Source: [Clostridium] celerecrescens 18A (lineage in GTDB: Bacteria; Bacillota; Clostridia; Lachnospirales; Lachnospiraceae). Taken from it: a DNA stretch of 64,000 nt. Under the pieces are notes generated by a model, which was not told where the DNA came from, searched no databases, and saw only the letters and a list, made by a program, of their open reading frames with translations. The stretch is taken from the NCBI RefSeq assembly GCF_002797975.1, contig NZ_PGET01000001.1:4638001-4702000 (forward strand). Reading direction: 5' to 3'. Within the stretch, counting starts at the first letter, position 1; every line of letters begins with the position of its first letter. This document shows, in pieces, positions 43,896 through 53,064 of this stretch. Both the position numbers and the translations under genes were made by a program.

Positions 43896-45623
43896 ATGAA
43901 GTTAATGTTAAAATATCTGAAGAGATATCCGAAGCTAATTCTGTTAAACATCATAGGAATCTTTAGTTTTGTAGTAGTACAGCTGGGGATTCCCACGGTT
44001 ATGGCGTGGATGATTGATAACGGAATAGGCGATGGTGATATCGCTTATATTAAGAAAATGGGAGGAATTATGCTGATAGTCTGCATTCTTGGAGGTGCAG
44101 GCACCATTTTATTAACTTTCGCTTCATCAAGAATTTCAACCTATATGATTCGGGATATCAGAAATGATGTTTTTGCGCAATCGCAGAGATTTTCCCATAC
44201 AGAATACAATAAATTTGGTGTGTCTTCTATGATTACCCGAACAACAAATGATGCATTTCAGTTAATGTTGTTTTCCAATTTGTTGTTTCGTACTGCGCTT
44301 CTGGCTCCAGTCATGATTATTATCAGTGTTTTTATGACGATCAAAACAAGTGTTAATCTCTCTATGGTTATCGGAGGAAGCTTTCCATTTATAGTAGCGG
44401 GAGTCATAATCATTGCCAAATTAACCAATCCGCTTTCCGAGAAGCAGCAAAAAGGTATGGACCGGCTGAATCGGATTTCAAGAGAAAACTTAACCGGGGT
44501 ACGTGTGATCAGAGCTTTTCGAAAAAGCGAATATGAATCAGAACGTTTCGCAGAAACCAATGACGACTATGCCACTAATTCAAAGAAGTTATTTAAAATC
44601 ATGTCATTTACGCAGCCGGCCTTTTTCTTCTTACTGCACCTTGCAATGATGGCTGTATTTTGGATATCAAGTTTAATGATTGATAAAGGAACTTTACAGG
44701 TTGGACAGTTAGTTGCATTCTTAGAGTATCAGTTTCATGCGATGTTCTCCATCATGCTATTTTCCATGGTATTTGTAATGTATCCAAGGGCGCAGGTTTC
44801 TGCAAACCGTATTCAGGAATTATTAGATGAAGAGCCGTTAGTAAATAATCCTGCAGATGGTATTACAGCTGATAATAAAGGTGTGGTTGAATTTGACCAT
44901 GTTACGTTCCAGTATCCGGATGGTGAGCTCCCGGTGATAAAGGATGTATCTTTTACTGCGAACAAAGGGGAAACCGTGGCATTTATCGGCAGTACGGGCA
45001 GCGGTAAGAGCACATTGATTAATTTAATTCCAAGATTTTATGATGTGACAAGCGGTTCCATTAAAATTGATGGTGTGGATACACGTAACTATGACTTAAA
45101 GGCGCTCCGTCAGAAGATTGGCTTTATCCCACAAAAAGCTTTTTTATTTAAAGGAACCATAGAAGAAAATCTTAAATTCGGCAATCCCAATGCTACGCCG
45201 GAAGAAATAGATCATGCAATTGAAATAGCGCAGGCAAAAGAGTTTATTCAGAATAAGCCGAACAAATTACAGGAATTTATAAGCGAAGGTGCAAAAAATG
45301 TATCAGGAGGTCAAAAACAAAGGATCTCGATTGCAAGAGCATTGGTCAGAAAACCTGAAATCTACATTTTTGATGACAGTTTTTCTGCACTTGACTATAA
45401 AACAGATGCTACCTTGCGGGCCGCCCTTAAGGAAGAAACAAAAGAATCCATTGTATTCATTGTGGCACAAAGAATTAGTACCATCATGAATTCGGATAAA
45501 ATTATTGTTCTGAATGAGGGCGAAGTGGTAGGTATGGGAACCCATAAAGAATTATTAAAGTCGTGCAATGTATATTATGAAATTGCAGATTCACAATTAA
45601 CAAAGGAGGAATTGGAGCGATGA
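43896..45623 (+). CDS. Heterodimeric ABC exporter subunit with non-canonical Walker B
   Basis: A 575-residue half-transporter: six TM helices in residues 1-315, then an ATPase domain with Walker A GSTGSGKST, signature NVSGGQKQR and Walker B IYIFDDSFSALD. The usual catalytic Glu is Asp here, as in the degenerate half of TM287/288- and LmrCD-type exporters. It overlaps the next gene by ATGA, so the two are co-translated and form one pump. Likely a multidrug or lipid exporter. Confidence 0.93.
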   Translation: MKLMLKYLKRYPKLILLNIIGIFSFVVVQLGIPTVMAWMIDNGIGDGDIAYIKKMGGIMLIVCILGGAGTILLTFASSRISTYMIRDIRNDVFAQSQRFSHTEYNKFGVSSMITRTTNDAFQLMLFSNLLFRTALLAPVMIIISVFMTIKTSVNLSMVIGGSFPFIVAGVIIIAKLTNPLSEKQQKGMDRLNRISRENLTGVRVIRAFRKSEYESERFAETNDDYATNSKKLFKIMSFTQPAFFFLLHLAMMAVFWISSLMIDKGTLQVGQLVAFLEYQFHAMFSIMLFSMVFVMYPRAQVSANRIQELLDEEPLVNNPADGITADNKGVVEFDHVTFQYPDGELPVIKDVSFTANKGETVAFIGSTGSGKSTLINLIPRFYDVTSGSIKIDGVDTRNYDLKALRQKIGFIPQKAFLFKGTIEENLKFGNPNATPEEIDHAIEIAQAKEFIQNKPNKLQEFISEGAKNVSGGQKQRISIARALVRKPEIYIFDDSFSALDYKTDATLRAALKEETKESIVFIVAQRISTIMNSDKIIVLNEGEVVGMGTHKELLKSCNVYYEIADSQLTKEELER

Positions 45624-47374
45624 GAAAATTATATCCATATATAAAACCATACTTGAAATTTTTTATCGTAGCGATTCTCCTTACGGTAGCATACTCCGGT
45701 TTCTTATCAGCAGCGCCAATGGTGGAAGGTTTCATTACAACCAGGCTAAAAGATGATGTTGTAGATATCGTGAACAAAGTTCCTGGGGCAGCCATCAGTT
45801 TTTCCTATGTTATTAAAATCTTAAAGCTGTTGCTTGCTATTTATATCGGAAACGTACTTAGCAGCTTTGGTTCGCAGTATTTCTTGACTAATGGTATACA
45901 AAATGCAATGCGTGATTTAAGAAATGATGTACAAAGAAAGATTGCAAAGCTGCCAATCAGCTATTTTGATAAACGTTCCGTCGGAGACATTCTCAGTATC
46001 ATTTCAAATGATATCGATACTATGTCAAATGCGCTGCAGCAGAGTTTATCAAGGATATTGAGTGCTGTCTTATCCATTATTTTAGCAATAGTACTAATGT
46101 TTTATATTAATCCAATAATGGCTACTGTTGCTGTTTTGCTGATACCGGGAAGCGCTCTGATCATGAAATTTATTATGAAGCGTTCTTCCGTTATGTTTAG
46201 CAGACAGCAGGATGCACTTGGTGACTTAAATGGTTACATTCAGGAAAGATATACCGGGTTAACCGAAATCAAACTATATGGAAAGCAGGAAGATTCCATA
46301 GAACAGTTTAAGGAGATTAACAACAATCTTTGTGAAAACGGATTTAAGGCACAATTTATATCCGGATTGATGTCGCCGTTAATTTCCTTCATTACGTACC
46401 TTGCAATTGTAGCTGTTTGCATATTAGGTGCGACTTTTGCAATCACAGGTGCCATAACGGTTGGTCAGCTTCAGGCATTTATCCGATATATGTGGCAGTT
46501 AAATGAGCCGCTGGAACAGGTATCACAATTGTCTGCTTCCATTCAGTCTGCGATTGCGGCATCAGATAGAGTATTTAAGTTTCTTTCTGAATCGGAAGAG
46601 GTCCCGGAGATTTCTGCTCCGGTAAAAATAGAGGACTTAAAGGGAAATGTTACCTTTGAAGATGTCTCTTTTGGCTATAATAAAGATAAAATGCTCATTG
46701 AACATTTGAATATTAACGTAAAGAGCGGCCAGATGGTGGCAATCGTAGGTCCGACCGGCGCCGGAAAAACCACGCTTATTAACCTTTTAATGCGTTTTTA
46801 TGACGTAAATAAGGGCGCAATTAAGGTTGATGGTGTGAAAATTAAGGATATGAAACGGGATGATCTTCGTTCCATCTTTGGTATGGTGTTACAAGACACC
46901 TGGTTATTTAACGGAACGATCGCAGATAATATAAAATACGGAAAAGAGGAAGCAACGCAGCAAGAGATTGAAAATGCAGCAAAAACAGCTAATGTAAATC
47001 ATTTTATTAAAACACAGCCAGATGGCTACCATATGATATTAAATGAAGAATCCTCAAACGTATCGGTTGGTGAGAAACAGCTTTTAACAATAGCGAGAGC
47101 TTTCCTGGCAGACCCGGCTATTTTAATCCTTGATGAAGCGACAAGTTCTGTTGATACAAGACTTGAATTAATGCTTCAGACCGCTATGAAAAATATCATG
47201 AAGGGCAGAACAAGCTTTGTTATTGCACACCGCCTCTCTACGATCAGAAATGCAGATTTAATCCTCGTTATGAATAACGGATCAATTATTGAACAGGGAA
47301 CCCATGATGAATTAATAGCCAGAAAAGGATTTTATGAAAAACTGTATATGAGTCAGTTCCAAAATCAAGCTTAA
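45620..47374 (+). CDS. Heterodimeric ABC exporter subunit with intact catalytic Glu
   Basis: A 584-residue half-transporter with six TM helices and an ATPase domain: Walker A GPTGAGKTT, signature NVSVGEKQL (degenerate) and Walker B ILILDEATSSVD with the catalytic Glu. Its altered signature completes the degenerate site formed with the first subunit, while the consensus site uses this Walker motifs pair and the SGGQ of the partner. AAGGAGG precedes the ATG. Confidence 0.93.
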   Translation: MRKLYPYIKPYLKFFIVAILLTVAYSGFLSAAPMVEGFITTRLKDDVVDIVNKVPGAAISFSYVIKILKLLLAIYIGNVLSSFGSQYFLTNGIQNAMRDLRNDVQRKIAKLPISYFDKRSVGDILSIISNDIDTMSNALQQSLSRILSAVLSIILAIVLMFYINPIMATVAVLLIPGSALIMKFIMKRSSVMFSRQQDALGDLNGYIQERYTGLTEIKLYGKQEDSIEQFKEINNNLCENGFKAQFISGLMSPLISFITYLAIVAVCILGATFAITGAITVGQLQAFIRYMWQLNEPLEQVSQLSASIQSAIAASDRVFKFLSESEEVPEISAPVKIEDLKGNVTFEDVSFGYNKDKMLIEHLNINVKSGQMVAIVGPTGAGKTTLINLLMRFYDVNKGAIKVDGVKIKDMKRDDLRSIFGMVLQDTWLFNGTIADNIKYGKEEATQQEIENAAKTANVNHFIKTQPDGYHMILNEESSNVSVGEKQLLTIARAFLADPAILILDEATSSVDTRLELMLQTAMKNIMKGRTSFVIAHRLSTIRNADLILVMNNGSIIEQGTHDELIARKGFYEKLYMSQFQNQA

Positions 47375-47380
47375 ATATTA

Positions 47381-47418
47381 AAAAAAGCAGGCCCCTGTAA
47401 TTGGGAGCCTGCTTTTGG
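47381..47418. terminator. Bidirectional terminator between ABC exporter and HAD gene
   Basis: AAAAGCAGGC pairs with GCCTGCTTTT; A and T tracts flank both sides, serving two convergent genes. Confidence 0.88.
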
Positions 47419-47419
47419 T

Positions 47420-48073
47420 TTATCTGCTATTCAACTCTTCCAGTACGTCTAATACTTCCCAAAGCCCGTTTATGGAATAATCCGCAAGACTGCGGTCAAA
47501 ACCAAACCTGTCATCAATAATGGAGGCCACAGTCATTCCTGCTCCATGACCTGCCATGATCCCATAGGTAGAATCTTCCACCACAAGGCATTCCTTTGGT
47601 TCACGCTTTAGGGTGTCTGCCGTATGGAGATAAATTTCCGGATTAGGCTTGCTTTCCTTAAATTCCTCGCCGCTTACAATGTAGTCAAAGTCATCTTTCA
47701 GCCCGCAGGACGTGAGCACGTCTTCAATCCCTGCCCTGCTGGTAGAAGATGCCAGTGCCACCTGATAACCTCTGCGGTGAAGCTCCTTTAAAATCTCCGG
47801 GACTTCCTTTCTTAAAATAGAAGGGTAATCCGGGCGGCAATCGGCCCAAAGTCCTGCATATAGCTCTTGGAACGTGTGGGAATCCACATCCTCTCCAATT
47901 ACGTCACTTACAATCTCCATCGTCCTTTTCGTGGTGGATCCCACCACGGCAAACAGCGCTTCTCTGTTGATCTGGGGGTACTTAAGCTTCAGTTTTTCAT
48001 ACATATGGTTCAAATATATGATTTCGCTGTCGATCAGAACCCCATCCATGTCAAATATAACTGCTTTTATCAT
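47420..48073 (-). CDS. HAD phosphatase (beta-phosphoglucomutase-like subfamily)
   Basis: A 217-residue HAD enzyme with the nucleophile Asp8 and Asp10 in VIFDMDGVLID, motif II in ALASSTSR, the Lys in SKPNPEIYL and motif III in VVEDSTYGI. A helical cap lies between residues 15 and 90. It should dephosphorylate or isomerise a sugar phosphate. It follows the PTS IIA gene by three bases, so it belongs to the PTS pathway. Confidence 0.88.
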   Translation of the reverse strand: MIKAVIFDMDGVLIDSEIIYLNHMYEKLKLKYPQINREALFAVVGSTTKRTMEIVSDVIGEDVDSHTFQELYAGLWADCRPDYPSILRKEVPEILKELHRRGYQVALASSTSRAGIEDVLTSCGLKDDFDYIVSGEEFKESKPNPEIYLHTADTLKREPKECLVVEDSTYGIMAGHGAGMTVASIIDDRFGFDRSLADYSINGLWEVLDVLEELNSR

Positions 48074-48076
48074 TGG

Positions 48077-48514
48077 TCAAATTCCTTCCTCAAAGTCCTC
48101 AGACGCTTCTACCGGTTCATATTTGTATTTTCCGATCTGAGTTTTTCCTATTTCAATAATTTCATCTGCCAGTATGTCTGCTTCCGGTATCTGGCCCATC
48201 ATGCAGCGCATTGCCAGTTCAACGGTCATGCCCAGGTTCGTTCCGTAAAGGACCTTTATCCGCTCATCCCCGATGCTTAACATCACTGCATTTTTAAAAG
48301 GGGAGCCTCCCAGAATATCGCATAGAACGAGGATTTGTTCACAGTCCTGTAAGCGGTCGAAGGCGGCCCTTAAATGCTCCTTTAACTGTTCCTCGCTGTG
48401 TTCCCCCTTAAAATCGACTGGTATTATAAAATCCTGATGGCCGGTTAGAAGCTCTACAGCGCTTGAAATTCCGGTTGCAAATGCTCCGTGGCCTGTAATA
48501 ATGATTCCAATCAT
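48077..48514 (-). CDS. PTS mannose-family IIA component
   Basis: A 145-residue EIIA-Man type protein. It starts MIGIIITGHGAFATGI, with His9 as the HPr phosphorylation site, and contains VLCDILGGSPFKNAV. The start at 48514 follows AAAGAGG; longer upstream frames have no ribosome site. It is separated from IIB/IIC/IID by the GntR gene but on the same strand. Confidence 0.9.
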   Translation of the reverse strand: MIGIIITGHGAFATGISSAVELLTGHQDFIIPVDFKGEHSEEQLKEHLRAAFDRLQDCEQILVLCDILGGSPFKNAVMLSIGDERIKVLYGTNLGMTVELAMRCMMGQIPEADILADEIIEIGKTQIGKYKYEPVEASEDFEEGI

Positions 48515-48581
48515 AATATCCTCTTTCCTGCCCGCGTTTTTGGGCATATAGCTATTCCCTCGGGGCGATTCTCCATTCAGA

Positions 48582-49331
48582 TTAATCTCTGTAAACGACA
48601 AAGTCGAATCGGTGAGTATTGCCGGGATAGGTTTCAATGCTGTAATCGATGGGACGTTCGTACTGGTCGTAGGCGATGCTTTCCAGCATGTGAACCGGAG
48701 AGTCTTTCTCTATGTGAAACAGGTGGGCCTGTACCGGATCAATGATTTCCGCCCGTATGGATCGGACCGCCTTAGCCGGATAGATTCCATATACATCCTT
48801 CATGATGTGATAAAGTGATTCTGTTCCATAATCATGGGCTTCAATTCCCGGAAAAAGATCCATGGGAACAAAATTTTCTATGAAAGTAAAAGGACGTTTG
48901 TCCGCATAACGCATGCGCTCCAGATGAAGGCAGTGCTGTTTGGGATCCAATCGCAGTTTTTCGTAAACCCGGGCATGATATGGGATGATTTCTTTTTTCT
49001 TTAAATCGGTTCCAGGCTTCATGCCGATCATGGCCAGCTCTTCCCGGTAGCTGACAAGCTGCATCAAAAATATTCCCCGGTCTGTATTTGCTCTCACGAA
49101 GCTTCCGGAGCCCCGCTTCCTTTCCAGCAGTCCAAGCTTATTCAGTTCTCCGTAGGCCTGTCGGACGACAGGGCGGGAAATGCCGAATTTGCGGCATAGC
49201 TCATCCTCTGTGGGCAGCTTTTGTCCCGGGATCAGGGTTCCGCTTCGGATCGCCTTAATCAGGCAGCTCTTTAACTGTTCATACAATGGAACAGGACTAT
49301 ATTTATCAATTTGTATAAATTCAAACTTCAT
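48582..49331 (-). CDS. GntR family regulator (HutC/UTRA type)
   Basis: A 249-residue regulator: winged helix (VPLYEQLKSCLIKAIRSGTL ... KFGISRPVVRQAYGELNKLG) and a C-terminal UTRA effector domain (FTFIENFVPMDLFPG ... PVHMLESIAYDQY). UTRA proteins usually bind sugar phosphates. Start at 49331 follows GGAGG. It is embedded in the PTS operon and probably controls both divergent arms. Confidence 0.9.
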   Translation of the reverse strand: MKFEFIQIDKYSPVPLYEQLKSCLIKAIRSGTLIPGQKLPTEDELCRKFGISRPVVRQAYGELNKLGLLERKRGSGSFVRANTDRGIFLMQLVSYREELAMIGMKPGTDLKKKEIIPYHARVYEKLRLDPKQHCLHLERMRYADKRPFTFIENFVPMDLFPGIEAHDYGTESLYHIMKDVYGIYPAKAVRSIRAEIIDPVQAHLFHIEKDSPVHMLESIAYDQYERPIDYSIETYPGNTHRFDFVVYRD

Positions 49332-49428
49332 GTACACACCTCCATGGCTGGGAAACCCCATTAGTACAGTATATCATTGAGAGATTTTACCTGCAATGCT
49401 ATTCTAACGGATATCCAGCATAGCTAAA

Positions 49429-49478
49429 GGGGCCATACAGGAGAAGGTAAATTCTTCCAGCTCTTCCTGTACGGCCCC
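49429..49478 (-). terminator. Hairpin after the IID gene
   Basis: GGGGCC-A-TACAGGA pairs with TCCTGTA-C-GGCCCC, enclosing a smaller GAAG/CTTC stem. The T tract on the minus strand is weak, so it may be a partial terminator or an mRNA stabiliser between IID and the regulator gene. Confidence 0.55.
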
Positions 49479-49509
49479 CGGCAGAATTCTATTAGATTCC
49501 TTCCGTGAG

Positions 49510-50301
49510 TTACATGATTTTAAAGAAAGACAATACGATTGATACAAGAATGATAAGAATGATCAGCATCAGCGTATTAACATGTTTTTTCTTAAACAGC
49601 CAGTAAAGGGTGAATACAAACCCCAAAGGCAGTATGTTCGGCATAATGGAATCGAAGATTGCCTGTATGGATACGCCGCCGGGAGCTACCAGCGTTTCTG
49701 CAAAATGAAGGGATACGTAGCTTGGGATCAGACCGCCTACTACCATCATGCCCAGAATGCCTGCAGCCTTTGTAATGGCGCTGGCATTGGAACTGATTAA
49801 ATCAACGGCTCCCACACCCATGTTATATCCCATGCGCCCAAACCACAGTCTTGATATAGCTCCTAAAAACCAGATGGCTATATAAAGGATAGGACCAAGT
49901 ACTGATCCGCCGCTGGCAAGAGAACAGCAGATAGCTGCTGAAATGGGAAGTAAGGTAAACCAGAAGATGGCGTCTCCCAGTCCTGCCAGTGGGCCGAATA
50001 AACCGGTTTTAATTCCCTTGATCAACGATCTGTCCTGTCCGTTTTCTTCCAGGGAGAGGACAAGACCCTGAAGGAAGGTTGCCATATGGGGCTCGGTATT
50101 GATAAAGTCCATGTTGTTTTTCATGGCATCTGAGATCTCTTCCTTCTGGTCCCCGTAAATCTTCTTTAATCCGGGAAGCAGTCCGAGGCAGAAGCCGGGA
50201 GCCTGCATGCGCTCAAAGCTGAAGCAGGACTGTTCTAATATGGAAAGCAGGCTCATCTGATTAATATCTTTTTTTGTCAATTTATTTCTAGATACCTTCA
50301 T
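49510..50301 (-). CDS. PTS mannose-family IID component
   Basis: A 263-residue membrane protein of the EIID-Man family (LEQSCFSFERMQAPGFCLGLLPGL, then FGPLAGLGDAIFWFTLLPI) with a hydrophobic C-terminal half. Start at 50301 follows AGGAGG by eight bases, and the gene overlaps the IIC end by 14 bases. Forms the sugar channel with IIC. Confidence 0.92.
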   Translation of the reverse strand: MKVSRNKLTKKDINQMSLLSILEQSCFSFERMQAPGFCLGLLPGLKKIYGDQKEEISDAMKNNMDFINTEPHMATFLQGLVLSLEENGQDRSLIKGIKTGLFGPLAGLGDAIFWFTLLPISAAICCSLASGGSVLGPILYIAIWFLGAISRLWFGRMGYNMGVGAVDLISSNASAITKAAGILGMMVVGGLIPSYVSLHFAETLVAPGGVSIQAIFDSIMPNILPLGFVFTLYWLFKKKHVNTLMLIILIILVSIVLSFFKIM

Positions 50302-51070
50302 CGTCAGCACCTCCTACAGTTACGGCGTTCTTTCTGATCGTTTCATCATTAAGATAACCGATGAATGCAACAGCGATTCCTGCGATAGCTACCGGAAGGA
50401 TATTGCCCAGTTTCAAGAATGTCATCATTAAGAAGCCTATAAAAAGATATGCCACGTTCTGCTTCTTAAGCATGACAACAAGGAGCAGGGTAAGACCGAC
50501 TGCAGGGAGCAGGCCGCCGGAAATTTCGAATCCGTGGATCAGCCATTCCGGGAACATGTTTACAAATCCTGCGATCTGGGTCTGTAATGCAAAAGCAGAA
50601 AGAAATGTGATCAATGCGTAGATTCCGGCTTTAATTGCAACTCCAAGAAGAACGATCTGTGTAAATTTCTTCGTGTCTGCGTTCTCACATGCGTGATCCA
50701 GGGGACGTAAAAAACCTGCAAAAGTAGTATTGCAGACAATTCCGACCCACTGTGCCAGCAAAGCGAAGGGCAATGAGAGTCCCAGAGCTGTTTCTGCGCT
50801 CTGGCCAGTCGTGAATGCGATGACTGTTGTCATCATGCCTGCCATCAGGGGATCAGGCGGAACGGTACCGCCTACGGTCAGCAGTCCCAGATAAGAAAGC
50901 TCTGCAACGGCGCCCGCAGCCAGGCCTACCTGAACATCACCCAGGATTATTCCGGCGAAGAAGGCGACAACGATGGGACGGAACCAGAAAAAGGCTTCCC
51001 AGCAGGCGTCACAGGCACAGATAAAGGCCAGTAAAGCCAGCAAAATCCCCTGGATTAAAGTAATTTGCAT
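50288..51070 (-). CDS. PTS mannose-family IIC component
   Basis: A 260-residue polytopic membrane protein of the EIIC-Man (sorbose-type) family (GIILGDVQVGLAAGAVAELSYLG, GGTVPPDPLMAGMM). AAGGAGGG precedes the ATG. Carries the sugar together with IID. Confidence 0.92.
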   Translation of the reverse strand: MQITLIQGILLALLAFICACDACWEAFFWFRPIVVAFFAGIILGDVQVGLAAGAVAELSYLGLLTVGGTVPPDPLMAGMMTTVIAFTTGQSAETALGLSLPFALLAQWVGIVCNTTFAGFLRPLDHACENADTKKFTQIVLLGVAIKAGIYALITFLSAFALQTQIAGFVNMFPEWLIHGFEISGGLLPAVGLTLLLVVMLKKQNVAYLFIGFLMMTFLKLGNILPVAIAGIAVAFIGYLNDETIRKNAVTVGGADDEGI

Positions 51071-51089
51071 AAAAAACCCTCCTTTTATT

Positions 51090-51113
51090 GAACCGCAGGT
51101 TTCTTCCTGCGGT
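51090..51113 (-). repeat. Intercistronic hairpin between IIB and IIC
   Basis: AACCGCAGG and CCTGCGGTT form a 9-bp stem just upstream of the IIC ribosome site. Without a T run on the minus strand it is more likely a processing or stabilising hairpin than a terminator. Confidence 0.5.
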
Positions 51114-51201
51114 TTTCATCATTATTGCTTTTGGAATTCCAGGCATATAGGTATGCCCGCAGGGTATTTCATCTCATTCTTTCTAGACCTGACTAATATT
51201 T

Positions 51202-51678
51202 TTACTTCACCTCAAAATCATGCTTTTTATCTCCGGGAGCGATCTGGATATACACATCGATGCCTTTTCCCCGAATCAATCTCAAATCCTCTAAGTCCTG
51301 TTCATCCAGATACACATGAGGCTCGTTTGATACCTTCTTTCCCGGAGCTACATGCATGTTACCGATGCAGAGCTTATCGATGGGAACTCCTCCCTCAACC
51401 AGGGCTCTTGCAGACCGTGGATTTCTTACTACTATAAATATCTTCTGGCTTGGCGCTGCTTTATGGATGACTTCAATTGTTTTTTGAAGTGTAAAGAATC
51501 GGATCCCCACGCCGGTGGAATCGGCGGTCATCTTCATCAGAGATTGCTGGACCGGATCACCCGCAGCCTCATCGTCTGCGACTACGATCAGATTACATCC
51601 GATGGCTCCCACCCAGGAGCATCCCACCTGACCATGTACCAGCCGGTTATCGATCCTTGTTAATAGAATGTTGGGCAT
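51202..51678 (-). CDS. PTS mannose-family IIB component
   Basis: A 158-residue EIIB-Man/Sor type protein. It starts MPNILLTRIDNRLVHGQVG, with His15 as the phosphorylated residue. First gene of the leftward PTS operon; AAAGGAG precedes the ATG. Phosphorylates the incoming sugar. Confidence 0.92.
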   Translation of the reverse strand: MPNILLTRIDNRLVHGQVGCSWVGAIGCNLIVVADDEAAGDPVQQSLMKMTADSTGVGIRFFTLQKTIEVIHKAAPSQKIFIVVRNPRSARALVEGGVPIDKLCIGNMHVAPGKKVSNEPHVYLDEQDLEDLRLIRGKGIDVYIQIAPGDKKHDFEVK

Positions 51679-51935
51679 ATGTTTGTCACTCCTTTTGAAA
51701 TTTGTATCCTCAGATATTTTGTACTATTTTATATATTTTCACTCTCTTTTATTAAAAAAGTATAAATAATGTATAAATAAATAATAGTATCATGAAGAAA
51801 GTTTGTCAATATGTAATTACAAATATTTGTATGTTTTCGATACATTATTGACTATGCTTAGGGATATGATATAATTATTGCACAAAATACTTTCTAACTC
51901 ATTTTTACCAAAACGAAAAAAGGAGCGGTAACAAA
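51679..51935. promoter_or_regulatory. Divergent control region of the PTS and SIS/DeoC operons
   Basis: Rightward promoter: TTGACT at 51848-51853 and TATAAT at 51870-51875, spacer 16. Upstream are the palindromes TGTAATTACA (51812-51821) and TACAAATATTTGTA (51818-51831), which overlap and suit a GntR/UTRA operator. Direct repeats GTATAAATAA near 51760-51782 may belong to the leftward promoter. Confidence 0.6.
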
Positions 51936-53045
51936 ATGAATGAAAAAATAAAAGAAACAATGATGACGTATGTGAAAGAGTCTCCTGAGGTAATGCTTAA
52001 TATTATTAAAAACCGGAAGGAACTGACAGCTCCGCTGATCGCAGAATATGAAAAGGGAAATTACAAAACCGTCTGGATTGTGGCTTCCGGGTCCTCCTAT
52101 AATGGTTCGTACTGCGCACGCCAGTTTATGAGGTATTACTTAAAATCTGAAGTTAAGATCATATCCCCCTTCACCTTTCTTAGCAGTGAACATGATTTTA
52201 CGGACAGGGATTTTGTTTTTGTCGTTTCCCAGAGTGGGTATAGTACCAATTCCATTGATGCGCTTAAGATGATCCGCGGGCAGGGACGCACCTCAATCGG
52301 AATTACAGGAAGTATCTCCAGTGATATGAAAGATTATGCGGATGTGCTGATCGATTATGGGGTTGGAGTGGAAACCGTAGGCTATGTGACAAAGGGTGTA
52401 ACCTCGTTTGCCTTGTTTCTCATGCTGTTTACTCTTGAAGCTGCCGTTAGAAAAGGACTGATGGCGGAGGAAGAGGCAGAATCAGTATGCCGGGATATGG
52501 AGAAGGCAGCCCGGATTCATGAGACGGTGCAAATAGAAACCATGAAATTCTATGAAGATCATTATAAAGAATTTACCTCCATGGAAAATGCTTATGTGTG
52601 CGGATTAGGCGCTAATTACGGCACAGCACTGGAAGGCGCATTAAAGTTAGGTGAGACGGTAAAGATCCCTTCTGTAGCTTATGAGTCTGAGGAATTTCTG
52701 CATGGTCCTAATCTTCAGATGACTCCCGGTTATACGGTATTTCTCATTGACGGAGGAAACTGCAGCAGCCGGATCCAGACCATTTTTAAAGCCTGCCGGG
52801 AGGTAACTGACCGGTCGTTTTTAATAACCAATCAGCCTGGGTACACCGGAGAAGGGATTTTAAACCTTCCGGTGGAGCTGCCGGAGCTTTTAACCCCCTT
52901 ATGCTTCCTGCCGTTTTTCCAGATCCTTGCATATCAGGCAACCACAGCACTAAACCGCTGGAAGCAGCATCCTCTGTTAAAGAAGATGAAAGATACTGCC
53001 GCATGCAAAACGGAAAACTATGAGAATCAGGATGAGGATGATTGA
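51936..53045 (+). CDS. SIS-domain sugar-amine deglycase or isomerase
   Basis: A 369-residue protein with two SIS domains, like fructoselysine-6-phosphate deglycases (FrlB, GfrF) and the isomerase half of GlmS. The sugar-phosphate binding stretches are WIVASGSSYNGSY and VFVVSQSGYSTNS; a Glu in YESEEFLHGPN matches the catalytic region of the family. It probably cleaves or isomerises the phosphorylated sugar derivative imported by the divergent PTS. Exact substrate unknown. Confidence 0.85.
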   Translation: MNEKIKETMMTYVKESPEVMLNIIKNRKELTAPLIAEYEKGNYKTVWIVASGSSYNGSYCARQFMRYYLKSEVKIISPFTFLSSEHDFTDRDFVFVVSQSGYSTNSIDALKMIRGQGRTSIGITGSISSDMKDYADVLIDYGVGVETVGYVTKGVTSFALFLMLFTLEAAVRKGLMAEEEAESVCRDMEKAARIHETVQIETMKFYEDHYKEFTSMENAYVCGLGANYGTALEGALKLGETVKIPSVAYESEEFLHGPNLQMTPGYTVFLIDGGNCSSRIQTIFKACREVTDRSFLITNQPGYTGEGILNLPVELPELLTPLCFLPFFQILAYQATTALNRWKQHPLLKKMKDTAACKTENYENQDEDD

Positions 53046-53064
53046 TTCTTAAAGGAGACTATTT

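Noticed and set aside
48488..48745. Plus-strand frames opposite the IIA and GntR genes
   Set aside because: They lie wholly antisense to genes with clear family assignment and show no family motif of their own.
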